Made by a program: the position numbers and the translations under genes
Source of the DNA: Kalmusia sp. IMI 367209
Taxonomy: Eukaryota; Ascomycota; Dothideomycetes; Pleosporales; Didymosphaeriaceae
Assembly: GCA_027946365.1 (NCBI GenBank)
Contig: JAPEUQ010000005.1
Span: forward strand, 806,001-870,000
DNA: 64,000 bases
Direction of reading: 5' to 3'
Notes under the pieces: generated by a model
The model's input: the letters and a program-made list of their open reading frames with translations, nothing else
The model's database searches: none
What the model was told of the DNA's origin: nothing
Shown here: piece by piece, positions 1-11,153 of the stretch
Layout: each line of letters starts with the position of its first letter
Position numbering within the stretch: position 1 is the first letter of the stretch

Positions 1-30
1 AAGCTCATCAATCATACTGGCTTAGGACAG

Positions 31-2117
31 TCATACAAGATTTGTCTCGCCCAAGCCGGCTACGGTTTGTTCCTCCGCATCATAGAGTTGCTCAGGCTGA
101 ACTTTGCGCCTGAGAAGATACCGGTTGAAGAAGTAAGGTATCTGTCGTAAGCCGTACGCGGCGTGAACGCGTGTCGGTACGCTGAATATCTGATCGAGTT
201 CTTCGAGAGTTTTGCCTTTCGTTTCCTAAAGCGCCACATTAGCAACACTCTTCTAACCTCGTGAATCTCACATCAAGGTGATGTTGGATGGGGCTTACCG
301 GCATGAACAGCAGCACCAAGACCCAGCCAATAATGTTCCACGCAGCATACCAACCAAAAGCGCCTTGGGGTTTGAAAGCCCGGAGCAAACTTGGCCACGT
401 AATACTTAGGAGCGCGTTAAAGAACCACGTGGTCGCAGTCGCAAGACTCATCCCTAGCGTCCGTATATACAGCGGATATGCTTCAGCTGAGTATGTGAAC
501 GGAACAGGTCCTTCTCCTGGGCTATATACAACTCCGAATAAGTAGATACCGAGTGCAATACAGGCTACGCGAGCGTCTGTAGAATCAGGGATCCAAAAAG
601 AGAAGCCCGTGAAGAGCAGGAAGAGAGCCATAAGTGGAAACGTGCTGAGGAGAAGGTTGCGCCGGCCGAACGTGTCGATTGTATAGACAGCGGGAATGGC
701 GAAGAGGAAGTTTATGACGCCGAAGCCTAGGGAGGCTGCAAGGGCAGAGTGATCTGAGAAACCAGAGGATGAGAAAATACTGCTCGAATAGTATGCAATG
801 ACATTGACTCCGCAGAACTAGATACACATCAGTATACGCTCTCTAATAATTATGTATACGTACCTGCTGCATGAACATCACGATTTCACTTGCTAGCATT
901 GCTCTTCTGTTTCTAGGAACCGTCCACAGCTCCTTGATCTTACTTTGCCCGATCTTCATGTTTTCTTCTGCTCTCAAAAGCTCAGCCATGTAGAATATGT
1001 CCCGTGCTGCCTGTATCTTGTTGAATCGCAATCTACACATGGCTTGATACGCCGATGCATGACGGCCCTTGGACATGTACCAGCGAGGTGATTCTGGGCA
1101 CATGAAGACGAAGCAGCAGACAACAACGGCCGGCAGCATCGCTGAACCCATCATGAGGCGCCAGTTCAGTCCAGTGATATTGTGCCTGTCATGAACACCA
1201 TAGAACGCCAATCCTGCCGCGTAGCCAACCATGATACCAAAGGCAGTCCACATTTGCCATTGCATTACGAGGGCGCCACGGATCGAGGGCGGGGTGCATT
1301 CGGCCGCATATATGGGCACCGTGGCGGATTTCGGACCGATGCCTAAACCGAGCGCGAAACGGGCAATAAACATGTGCCACCAGGTCTGTTGAGATCAGTA
1401 TGGAGTAAGCTCATTCGGGATATGAGAGCTGACATTGACAAATCCCTGCCAGAAGCATGCTATGGCACTAATCAGACAGGTGATGAAGATAGTTCCTCTC
1501 CGACCGAACCAATTATTGAACGGCGTGGTCAGCCAACAACCAACGAATGCACAGCAGACATAAGGTGCACTGTTGACTAAACCCACGAGCCATGTGGACC
1601 TGTATTCATCACCGCCAATACCGAATTGGTCTGCATAAAAGAGCTGGGCACCATTGACGACCGTCTCATCCATTCCCTGCACAGCCGCGCAAGTTGAGCA
1701 CAGAATAATGACGAGATATAACAGCCGAGGCTGCGCCCATCGATGGGAAATCTCCTGCTCGAGCACGACCAGTTCTTCGTCCGTGACCCCGAGTCTCTTT
1801 ACGTTTTTCAAGTTCGCCGGATCACGCGCAAGGCATGCTCCAATCTCCATTGCTCGTACATCGTCGTCCTCTGTAAGTTCATGGTCGTGTGCATATGCGC
1901 GGCCCATTTTCTGTAGCTCATCGTAGGAGTATCCTTGGAGTGGGTTGGCAAGTCTGGCATTGAGATGTCGACGTGCGCGCTCCGCGGCAGATACAGCAAT
2001 CGAGGCGCGATTGGCTGGTGGGCTGGTGGAACCGTGCCGTTGTCTCGAACTATCTTCGATGCGAGAATCTGGCGACGAGCCTCGCTTCTCGTCGGGTATT
2101 TCTAACGTTGCAGTCAT
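31..2117 (-). CDS. MFS sugar/polyol transporter, 4 exons
   Basis: Predicted plasma-membrane sugar or polyol (myo-inositol type) proton symporter of the major facilitator superfamily. Exons are 2117-1434, 1385-864, 817-299 and 225-31; all joins keep frame and give 639 residues. The start is the first ATG of the long frame. A cytosolic N-terminal leader of about 130 residues precedes the first helix, longer than in hexose transporters and usual for the inositol-like fungal branch. Seen family marks: GRRGTIF after helix 2, RFALGLGIG in helix 4, PESPRWY before the central loop, VPFTYSAEAYPLYIRTLG, and PETKGKTLEELDQIF at the end of the 12-helix core. The substrate cannot be read from sequence. It is divergent from the Pus4 gene across a 0.96 kb gap. 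Confidence 0.9.
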
Positions 2118-3074
2118 GGTGACTACTAGCGCTTTAGATAAACATCAAGAATTACGCTGGAGCATTTTGTGGATTACCTGTTGTAGGTTCATGAGGATAC
2201 TCGCCGCCTTACTCGAACGGCCAAGTGCAACAGGGAAGTGCGGACCTCAGGAAACAATGGGAAATGCAATGCGGGGTGTGGAGAGCTAAGTACTGCACGG
2301 CCGCTGACAGGCCATCTTACAAGGCTAACTTACTATCAGGCGTACAATAGGAATATGTGCGCCTCCTTCGGACCCGCGTGCCGGAAAGCCAGACGCGGGA
2401 AGGGCACGATGCACAACGCGCTGCGCTGTCTTCGACAAGGACCCTTCTTGGCTAAGCATTCCACAGCTGGCCATAGGTACAAGCATTTGCCAACTGGTCT
2501 CGCGCTGGCACAGACTGTTTTGAATCACTTACAGACCAACAGCGTTCTGGCAAGATGTCGAAGCTGCAGCGCGATAATGATCAGCAACCCAGGGTGATGT
2601 CACCAGCAGACCCTGCTCCTTTGTCAACACACGCGAGCTGACAGCGGGAGAAGTGGGCGGATTAGCCAAGACATTACAAGCACTGGCTGGCACAGAACAA
2701 GGCTGAACGACGCCTTGTTTGCCCATATCGCGTTGCGGTGTAGCCTTGCGATCGGGTCCAGCTGAGCACTTGGGTAATGCTGTGACTTGGCCATCTTTTC
2801 TTTCATTGCCTCCCGGCGCTCTCTGGTACCGTATATTGTCAGTTCGATGCACCTGGGATCGAAAGTGCCATGTCTGGCGAGGCTGATGATGACGTGAGTA
2901 GCTTTAGAAGCCGCTCTGTCCCGTCCGGTGAGCCGACGAGGCTGGGGAATGCACGGGCCATTCCGAGATTCATGTCAAATCTTCACCCTCAATCGTCTTG
3001 CCAAGGCAGCACCAGCCTCACGCTGACCGGCCCTCCTTCTGCAACGCGCAGATCTGATCAAGGGTCCCAGCGAA
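2118..3074. other. Divergent intergenic region, no gene seen
   Basis: Shared upstream region of the sugar transporter (-) and Pus4 (+). The reading frames in it start only at GTG/TTG or show no family likeness. It presumably carries both promoters. Confidence 0.6.
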
Positions 3075-4306
3075 ATGGCGCAGACTAGCCCCGAAATCCT
3101 CGAGGGCGTATTTGGTAAGTCTTTATCAGGACCAACACTCAAAGTATACATGGATGATCTGGATCACGTGGACCTTAGTGTAGATATACGAGCAAATACA
3201 TGATTAAAAAGTGCATAGACGTTAATTGAATTCCGCTAGGTTTTTCCAAACCCTCAGCAACATCTTCCGGGCAAGTCCTCTTAGATCTCCAACACACGTT
3301 CTCGACATCAACCATCTTCGAGCCCCTGCTTGCAGCCACCCGCCGAAAAAGAGAGGAACAAGCATGCCAACAAGCTCCCAGCCAAAAGAAGAAAGACGAA
3401 GAAATCAATGGCCGCTTTTTCCGCATGGGTCACGGCGGAACCCTTGATCCCTTAGCCTCTGGCATCCTCATCGTAGGCATCGGCCGCGGCACCAAGTCAC
3501 TCCAGGATTATCTCAGCTGTACTAAGACATATGAAACTGTCTTGTTGTTCGGCAAGAGTACAGATACGTATGATGTTGATGGAGAGGTGACTAAAGAAAA
3601 AGATTGTAGTCACCTGAGCGAAACATTGGTAAGAGAAAAGTTGCCAGCTTTTAGAGGGACGTTTAGACAGATGCCTCCATTGTACTCAGCGTTGAAGATC
3701 AACGGTATCAAAGCTTGTGAGTACATCAGGGCAGGAAAGGAGTTGCCAAGGGAGCTAGAAGACAGAGAAGTTTGTGTGGATAATTGCGAGCTCTTGGATT
3801 GGATGGAAGCAGCAGATCACGATTTCAAATGGCCTGGGGTCCGCAATCAACCAACTACACCGGCGGTCAGGATACGTCTTACTGTAAGCTCAGGCTTCTA
3901 TGTTAGAAGTTTTGCGCATGACCTAGGGATAGCGTGCGGAACCCTGGCGACAATGGCAGAATTGGTGCGGACGAGGCAGGCCGACTTCACGATAAAGGAT
4001 CAGACCATTTCACAAGGATGCTTAAAGGCTGTTACATACGCAGACCTCGAAGCTGGGGAAGAAGTTTGGGGACCGCTTATCACCCAACATCTTACGGAAT
4101 GGATAGAACAGAACCCACCACCGGCAGCACATACGCATATCAACGGGCGAGATCCAAAAACTAAGGCGCGTTTAAATGAAGAAGAAAAGGCTAAGATTAA
4201 ACAAAGATTCCGTGGAGAATGGGTTGGCTTGACGAGGAAAGAGCGAAGGAGGCAGCAAAAGCAGGCAAAGGTGAATACCAGCCGTCAAGATGGCACAGAT
4301 TTATGA
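3075..4306 (+). CDS. PUS4: tRNA pseudouridine-55 synthase (Pus4/TruB family)
   Basis: Converts U55 of the tRNA T-loop to pseudouridine in cytoplasmic and mitochondrial tRNAs. Two exons: 3075-3114 and 3240-4306, 368 residues. The short first exon is inferred because it supplies an ATG and completes the conserved N-terminal motif GVFGFSKPSATSS in phase with the GTAAGT donor at 3115 and the CTAG acceptor at 3238. TruB motif I, GHGGTLDPLASG, with the catalytic Asp, lies near residue 120. YSALKINGIKACEYIRAGKE (motif II) and a VRSFAHDLG motif follow. The C-terminus is a basic tail (KERRRQQKQ). The eukaryote-specific insert in the first 80 residues is Lys/Gln rich. Confidence 0.92.
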
Positions 4307-4363
4307 GTTCTTATACTGGAACCGAATACTCTTGTGACCGAGCTCATCAAGTTTACATTACCT

Positions 4364-5856
4364 TCAGCCCATCATAGGATTACCAGGCAACTGTGTCAGC
4401 CCTACGAACTGGTTAGCTCATGTTTGAGGTAGATCAACATAAGACGAAGGCAACTTACAACCGTCGACATCTTCCCTCACCGTCTTGTTGATCTTGCACT
4501 GCTTCGCGACCGAGATGTCCTGGCTCTTCTGGTTCCCGCAGGTCGCGCTGAAGCAGCCATTGTCGTCCATGGCCCTCTGAAGTGCATCGCCTTTCCAACC
4601 GAAGACGTAATCACCGTGCTGGCCATACCCAGTATTATCTCCAGTGGAAAGATAGAAGGGCTGCGAGCCATCGGAAGGCCAGTCGGCTTTATTGTTGAAT
4701 GCAGTGGTGTCCCAGACAACCTATTGATTAGACCAACGCGTCAGCGAACCGCAGACATGGATTCATGAAGTGTGTGAAAAGGTTCCACTTACCTCGAGCA
4801 TGAGTTGGGGAATCTTGATAGGGTGGGTCGAGGGGCAGTTGCCGGTGGAGAGGAAGTTGGACGGGCCAGCGGTTGGATAGGCGACGTGATCTTGATGATT
4901 GGGCGAATCAAGATCTTTTCCGTTCCAGCACCTACAGCTTCGTTAGCACAGCAATCAATTTCCCCGTGATGGGTAGCGTTCGGAGACCTACGTCGGGTAG
5001 AGAATGTTAGAACGGATGCCTCCCAGGCATGGCTGTGGCGGGAAACCTTCGAAGTCAAGCTTCGAGTCCGAACAAGGTGCCGCATTATCTCCGCCGTAGT
5101 TCGGGCCAGAGTAGCATCGGAAGCAGCTTTGCATCTCTAAGGTAGAGGTACGATCAGCCAACAATTCAACATTGCTAGTATCTCAGGCTTGCTTACTATA
5201 CTTCTTGGTGCGCCTCATTGGGTCACCGACGAGCATGCGGAACCCCTAGTGAACATAGTGAGCCTATAATTCAAAAGTCCAGATACCACAGATTTATACT
5301 ACTTACCGGCTTGAAGGCAGTAACGGTGCCCTTCTTCGGTGCAATGTAGTACACAGTCACACCGCCATCGGTCTGTGTAGTGAACTTATCGCCGAACAAC
5401 AACCTGGAGAGCTTAGCCTGCATTCAACAAAACTTCACAAAGCGTAGCCCTTTCAATATCCTTCTTATAAGTATACCTACCTATTAGGGATCTGAGGTAC
5501 ACGCTTGAATGTGCCATTCTTTGCCTTAAAGTACACGTTTGCTGTCCAATAGTTACCTAGGACAATCTTGTTAGTGGGAAAAAGTAGGATCTATCTCCAG
5601 CACACTTACTCCTATCATCTGCGGGACCGCAGGTCGTGCATGTGGCAAGACTTGAGACATCGGTGCTCGGGATGGTCGCGTTGAAGGCATTACCACCGAT
5701 GATTTGATGCGTATGAGGCGTCCCGATCATTCCAGGGTTGACGAGCGGATCAAGGCGCTCGATGGTGAGCTGTGAGCATCCAAAGCGAAGATGATTCAGG
5801 CCTTGACTGAACTGGCCCTGCGCAGTCGCCGCAAACAGGAGTGCGGACCAGAGCAT
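4364..5856 (-). CDS. Secreted DUF1996-domain protein, 8 exons
   Basis: Extracellular protein of the fungal DUF1996 family; the function is not established. Exons: 5856-5610, 5556-5481, 5403-5307, 5245-5197, 5136-4992, 4931-4793, 4720-4459 and 4401-4364, giving 350 residues, all phases consistent. The signal peptide is about 18 residues (MLWSALLFAATAQGQF). Seen family features: FGCSQLTIERLDPLVNPG with TPHTHQIIGGNAFN just after the signal, the CTTC pair, YWTANVYFKAKNGTF, GFRMLVGDP, CFRCYSGPN, CWNGKDLDSPNHQDHV and GYGQHGDYVFGWKGD. The last exon is only 38 nt; splicing at 4458/4402 restores a typical WLTQLPG ending, whereas reading through gives a different tail. There is no WSC domain or GPI signal. 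Confidence 0.88.
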
Positions 5857-7179
5857 GACGGGCGAAAATATTTGGCAGTGGGTACGAATGAGGGTATCAG
5901 AAAGAACTGATGGTGATGGAGAAGCGGGGAACAGTTGGAGAATGAGACTCTAGTATACTTCAAGAGTAACACCTGATATTGCTTGTTGTGAAATCGACGG
6001 AATTCGGTAGTGGAAAGCCATCATTGCCGGCCCTTGTCGCTCCAAGATCAGATATATGAGGGCGCAATCTACATTGATTGGCGGGCAGCGCGAAGCCGTT
6101 GACACCCCCATGGGGTAATGAGACGCCTAGGCCCGCCCAGTATTTGTTCACCTCGGAGTGATACTGCCGTTAATCCTCAAGCTGAGATTTTGGATGGGTG
6201 TAGAGCGGCCTACCTCGTAGGAAGGACGCACTGTTACTCAACGTCGATCTAGGACTCTTGGCGAATTGATTTCAGTCGTCATATTAGTCGTGCTGCTTTC
6301 GGTATTGCGACTCTATGCTAGATAGCTCGCTTTTTCCTGAGAAGTAGATATTCGCCACAACTGTTGTTCGGCACCTGCATTGTAAAAATAGGATGCTGCC
6401 CGGGTGCGGCAGGTGCTGTCGGGTAGATGATTGTGTCTCTCAAACAGACTTGGGGGGTGTTCTTATCAATCCTAAGGGTGTAGAGATAACTCAATACCAG
6501 GCCAAGTATCGCGGAGCCCAGAGGTAGCCACAACTCGTGTAGGGTGGCGAACGTCAGATTCAAGTCGCATTTCCGTGAGACCTATCGAGTCAATGTACCA
6601 TCACAAGGAATATGGTTGCCCGATGCTGCTAATCACAAGTGGAAGGAGTCTTGTAAGACTGATACACAAGCGCGTAAAGTATATCGGCTTCCCACGTGGC
6701 CGTCAAGCCGCTGCCGATAGATCAGGCAAAGGAAGCGATGTACCCAACCCACATATGCAACCTAAAGGGAGTCTCATAGATCGGACTTCGCGTTAGAAAT
6801 GCTGCCCAGCGTAGAAACAAATCGATACAAGACTAATGACATAGTCAGGATGGCGTAGTGTTCTCCCCATGGTGTCCTGTTCTCGGTTTCGGAGAATTAA
6901 GATCGTTTGGTGCGCTGATCTTAATGCCACTTCCGTAATGAACTACGTTTTCTTGTTTCAGCGTTACTACGAACATTGGAAATGCTAGTTGCATGTAAGA
7001 ACTGTGATGGGAATCTAGAAAGGATATGGCTAGTACTTGGCACTAGCGTCGACGATGCCGAGGTACTAGCCGCTCAAGGGATAGCCTCAACTTGAACCAA
7101 ACACAACAAGCCATTCTCTATATACCCTCAAAGCATACACGCCGTCCGGAGCCAGCTACTACGCCCGGGAAAAGCTCCA
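5857..7179. other. Divergent intergenic region, 1.3 kb
   Basis: Lies between the DUF1996 gene (-) and the coiled-coil gene (+). The two longest minus-strand frames lack a usable ATG or any family likeness. It holds an imperfect inverted repeat at 7028-7071, listed separately. Confidence 0.55.
7028..7071. repeat. Imperfect inverted repeat
   Basis: GGCTAGTAC at 7028-7036 is the exact reverse complement of GTACTAGCC at 7063-7071, with partial pairing continuing inward (TGGCA against TGCC). It sits about 110 nt upstream of the ATG at 7180, so it could be a dimeric transcription factor site. No factor can be named. Confidence 0.4.
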
Positions 7180-8366
7180 ATGCTTCCTCCAGTAGATCCC
7201 ACGGTCCTCCAACGGAACCCTAACTTCGACGTCTTCTACAAAGACCTTTGTAACAGGAAACTCAACCCTGATGGCTCTACACGAGATACGAAGAAGCAGC
7301 GCATGCACGATGAGATAAGACATGTGAGTGGAAAAGTCTTGATATTAGTTTTCACACTCTTCTTACATACCGAGTCCAATTGCGACTTCCATCCGTCCGA
7401 TGTATGCTTTTGATTGTTTCAATCATGACGTCCCGGCACATTCTCAAGGCATGGAACGGCATCTTGAGACGTCCATCTATCAAATTTGCTTTCATTCCAA
7501 CGAAAGGGAAAATTCTGAGATATGGGATTCGAGCGGCGTTCGATCGTGTAACCTTCATGAATCCTACCCGCTGACAACCCTCGCAGAATCTAACAACCCA
7601 CCGCACAAATCTCTTCACCTCCCACCTCCTCACTCAAACTCTCTCCACCCTTCCATCCCGCTCTCTCACCCTCCTACAAGATCTCCACTCCGCCATCGAC
7701 CTTGTCATAGCCCAACTCACCGGCCAAATCCCCGCGTCAGACCGCGAAATCCTCGCCGCAGACACGCAGACATTCCTCTCCAACATCGACATCATCGCAT
7801 CAGCTTTATCAGACCAATTCACCGCCACCGCCACCCTCCTGTGCACCATCGCAGACCCCAACGAACCCCCCAAAGTTGACGGCCTAAGCGCCAAAGCCGA
7901 AGAGCTCCGCAACGCCGCAACATTGTCCCTACCCAAGGATCTGGCCGAGGAAAAAGTGCACCTGGCAAACACCGCGCGTGCCCTTTTGGACCTCCACCTC
8001 TCCCTCCTGCAAACCAGCATCCTGATCCTCGAGCGCACGCAGCATGGCGCCCTCGCTCGCGCCACGTCCACGCATGCCGAGCACATCGCCGCGCGAGCTT
8101 CCTTGCTGGGCCTGCAGGCTAGGATCCATACGCACACGCACCCACCGCCGGCCGAGTTCGTCGCCGCGTTGAAGAGGTTTCGAGCTGAGCAGGGAAGCAG
8201 TGAGGTGCGGTTGAGGGATCGGGAGGGGCTGGCTCGACGGACGTTGGAATTGTACGGGAAGGCTGGGGAGAGGGGGATGAGGGATCTAGCTGGGAGGAAA
8301 GAGGTACTGTTAGGAGAGATTAGGAGAATCGAGGTGGAGATTGAGGGGTTGGAAAGCGGGGAGTGA
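7180..8366 (+). CDS. Coiled-coil protein, putative augmin subunit 4-like (HAUS4)
   Basis: Exons 7180-7323 and 7587-8366, phase 0, 307 residues. The 263-nt intron is long for this window, so its acceptor is the least certain join. The protein is helical with heptad-like Leu spacing throughout. The N-terminus (LPPVDPTVLQRNPNFDVFYKDL) resembles the opening of HAUS4, where LPP is followed by an LxxNPxF segment. The C-terminal part (residues about 240-300, ELYGKAGERGMRDLAGRKEV) also fits the HAUS4 tail layout. HAUS4 belongs to the augmin complex that nucleates microtubules on spindle microtubules. This assignment is inferred from remembered family patterns and not proved. The fallback call is a conserved coiled-coil protein of filamentous ascomycetes. 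Confidence 0.6.
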
Positions 8367-8536
8367 GAGTCGTTGGGTGGAGATGCTGTATAATTAGTGA
8401 ACGATGTCAGGATGATGCTCATGAAAGACAAATTCCGTTTATGGCCTATCGAGAATGCCGATCTCGATGCCGGCTTTCTATTTTATTACAAGTGGGATGA
8501 GATTTCACTTGAACAAAAAGACCTTCCATGTCTCTG

Positions 8537-9880
8537 TCAAGCTCCAATGACCTTCTCACTCACGACCTCGTACTCTTCCGCCACAACCTCACCCTGGTCG
8601 TTCAAGATCTTCTTCGCGCCCATCTTACATATTTGCACCCGGTCGATTCTTACGTCCTCGGCCCAAACGATGTCCTTATACCGATCTATCATGTCCCGTG
8701 CGTCGAAGCGTAACCAGCTCTTTGCATTGGGTCCATGACCGTCAGCTCCGTCCAGCTTTGGTAGTGATTTTGTCTCTGTGGTAGACGGATCGGGCGGAGC
8801 GGTCGTGACCTCATGCCCATCTTGCGTGGATCCGGCTGTTGACGCACTATCATCATGATCATCTGTGCCGTCGACCGCATTACTAAACTTTGCCGCCCCA
8901 TTGGCGTTGACAACTTCAGCGGCCCCTCCTCGTGTCTTGCCATGCCGTCCTTTCGACTTTGCATAAATCGTATTGATGATAGTAGCATGTAACCTCAACG
9001 TCCTTTTATCTTCCACCAAGAACCCCTCCTCCGTAAAGTGATGCTTCAGCTTCTCGCTAAACGGCAACAATCTCTGCGTTATATCTGTCGGCTCCGCATA
9101 CAAGATGCTGGTCTTGTGAGACGCTTGCATAGGCACCAAGCCTTTGAGCTTGACAGAAAGAGTATCCGTATCCGGCATGGCATACGCACTTAGATTTTCC
9201 GATACTGTGCCTTCCTCCGCGGCTCTCTCCGCCGTAGCCTGCGCAGTAATGTAATATAATATCTTTTGCACATCGAGGTCCTGCAGATAGCGTTTCGCCG
9301 CCTCTAAATGCTCATCGTCCAGAGACATGACTCCGAGGGTAAGATGCAGTGTCCCAACCGGCCTGACAGCCCTCAAGGGCACGGTTCCTGCGTCTCCCAG
9401 CTCTTGCTTCAAATTTTCTAGTACGGCGTCGAGCTGTGGTCGACTCTTTTCGTTCACGAGTGGTAAGCACAAAAAGTGGGTCAATTGCGGTTTCTTCGGT
9501 CCGCCTTTGCCTTTCCTGCCTCTGCCCTTGTCCCGCATGTTAGGTGCAGATACACCGCGATTCATGGACGTCGCTCCTTGTAACGATGTCCGCACCTCGG
9601 CGTTGTCTCGCAGCTTCTCGCCGTCTAAAAAGTCGTTGTATTCGCTGTTCAGCTTCTTCTTGCCCATGCCGATTGATGAGGTGTGGAAGCGGTGCCTGAG
9701 TTGTAAACGTTCCTGGATAAGCGAACACGGAAATGTGCGGTCTTTTGGGCGTTGCCTTGGAACAATCAAGTGATCTTGTTGCAGCACAGCGAGAACAAGT
9801 TTCAATGGTACGAAGAAGCTGTGTGGAACGTGTGGAACGCGTGGAAGGGCAGCTCCACAGACGGATGGGGCGACGATCAT
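8537..9880 (-). CDS. AKAP7/ASCC1-type 2H phosphoesterase
   Basis: Single exon. From the ATG at 9880 it encodes 447 residues; the frame upstream opens only at GTG. A second plausible start is 9667 (MGKKKLNSEYND). The leader between them ends in RHRFHTSS, which looks like a mitochondrial presequence, so localisation depends on which start is used. The AKAP7 NLS-type 2H domain begins at THFLCLPLV, about residue 145. Both catalytic histidine motifs are visible: HLTL near residue 179 and HATI near residue 298. The family cleaves or binds 2',5' or cyclic phosphates in RNA. An acidic, low-complexity insert (DGTDDHDDSAS) follows, and the C-terminal part (VWAEDVRIDRVQICKMGAKK) is typical of fungal members. 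No KH domain is seen. Confidence 0.8.
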   Translation of the reverse strand: MIVAPSVCGAALPRVPHVPHSFFVPLKLVLAVLQQDHLIVPRQRPKDRTFPCSLIQERLQLRHRFHTSSIGMGKKKLNSEYNDFLDGEKLRDNAEVRTSLQGATSMNRGVSAPNMRDKGRGRKGKGGPKKPQLTHFLCLPLVNEKSRPQLDAVLENLKQELGDAGTVPLRAVRPVGTLHLTLGVMSLDDEHLEAAKRYLQDLDVQKILYYITAQATAERAAEEGTVSENLSAYAMPDTDTLSVKLKGLVPMQASHKTSILYAEPTDITQRLLPFSEKLKHHFTEEGFLVEDKRTLRLHATIINTIYAKSKGRHGKTRGGAAEVVNANGAAKFSNAVDGTDDHDDSASTAGSTQDGHEVTTAPPDPSTTETKSLPKLDGADGHGPNAKSWLRFDARDMIDRYKDIVWAEDVRIDRVQICKMGAKKILNDQGEVVAEEYEVVSEKVIGA

Positions 9881-10649
9881 AGGGCAGGCAAGCGCCCGGA
9901 GTCCGGCTCGTAGCACAGGTGAAGAAACTTGGAAGGCGTGATGAAAATCGATGGCTAATACGGGACTACCAAATGACCGAGCAAATCACCAAATGCGTGC
10001 CAATCACTCCTCCTCCTTCAGCAGGACCGATGCGGAAATTCACGAAAGAGCTGCTGGTGTCGCATGTTCGTAGAGCCAATGGCATCGCGCTATCACGTTC
10101 TGCGCACGCTTAGGCCAATGACGTCAGCGAGTAGCGGCGTGCTTGCGGAGTCGCAGGACCGCGGGACTGGTGTCACCAAGCCGCGCTTGCGCTTACGTGC
10201 GAGTAGATCGTCACGAGCGGGTGTAGGGTTGGAGAGAATGATCGTCTCACTATTCGTCTTCTAGAAACTTCTTCAGAAGCGAGCGTACATGATTTCAGGT
10301 TCTATGGCATTGGAAGACAGGGGACTGGCTACAGGAAACCCTCGTTCCTCGCAAGCGATGCAGACAGGAGACAGTCGGCCCCGAATATGGGAGCGACGTG
10401 AACGTTATCCAAACTCCAGATATCAAGCGTCCGTGGAAGAGTGAAGAAAGGAGCAATTCGGGCAAGGTGAAGAGAATACTTTTGCCGGACAGTGCGGGGT
10501 CTGGCGGCTGCGCATCGCGTCGCATCGCAGCAGTGCGCCTCCGCAGACCTTGATGCATGCGCTGCCGCCCCCGTGCGCGTTGTCCCATCGCGCAGAAACC
10601 AGGTCTAAGCGTCGTAGAGTATCATGCAGTGACGGCTGCGCGGCCCATC
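9881..10649. other. Intergenic region, nothing recognised
   Basis: Upstream of the 2H phosphoesterase and downstream of YPD1, both minus strand. No supported gene or repeat was seen. Confidence 0.55.
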
Positions 10650-11153
10650 TCAAGATTCGTCGTTGTAAAACTTCTTGAGGACCTTCTCGACGTCGTGGAA
10701 CTCCTGTTTCGCCTGCTTGATAGTTGTTTCCAACTTCTTCAAGCCCTCCTCCTCTGTGATATCCTTCGTGCCTGCTTCGTCCTTCTTCTGGCCGAAGTTT
10801 TGGATCTTCTCGCAGGAGTCTTTCACCTTGCTAAGGCCGAGCGTGGCGGAGGAACCCTTGAGGAAGTGGCCGAGCTCGGAGAGCGTCTTGAGGTCCTTCT
10901 TCTCGCTGCGTTGTGTCAGCACGTGCATCTTCCAGACCGCCTGACGGCTGTGGAGGCATGGCAGCGTGGGTCGGGGCGCAAGTGGCGACACTCACAGGTT
11001 GGCATCCATCTTCTCGAAGGTGCTCTCGGCCTGGGTGAAGAAGTCGTAGACGATGCTCTTGGAGAACTCCCTCTCTTCTTCGTCCTCGTCCATCTCGAGG
11101 ATCTGCTCGAAGGTAGCCTGGTCGATGCTGTCTTTGGCACCCGGGATGGACAT
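10650..11153 (-). CDS. YPD1: Histidine phosphotransfer protein (Ypd1/HPt)
   Basis: Phosphorelay intermediate that accepts phosphate from a hybrid histidine kinase and passes it to Ssk1- and Skn7-type response regulators in osmotic and oxidative stress signalling. Exons 11153-10996 and 10905-10650, 137 residues. Seen: the helical N-terminus DQATFEQILEMDEDE and EREFSKSIVYDFF, and the HPt motif LGHFLKGSSATLG near residue 68 with the phosphorylated His in LGHFLKG. The acceptor chosen (CGCAG at 10906) gives the expected NLEKKDLKTLSELGHF join. The N-terminus is uncertain: the frame stays open upstream to 11321, and a small 5' exon near 11364 is possible. Confidence 0.88.

Noticed and set aside
6318..6563. 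81-codon minus-strand frame with one hydrophobic segment
   Set aside because: Starts at TTG with an in-frame stop just upstream and no ATG before the hydrophobic part.
7634..8431. 265-codon minus-strand frame
   Set aside because: Antisense to the coiled-coil gene; Ser/Arg-rich composition typical of a shadow frame.
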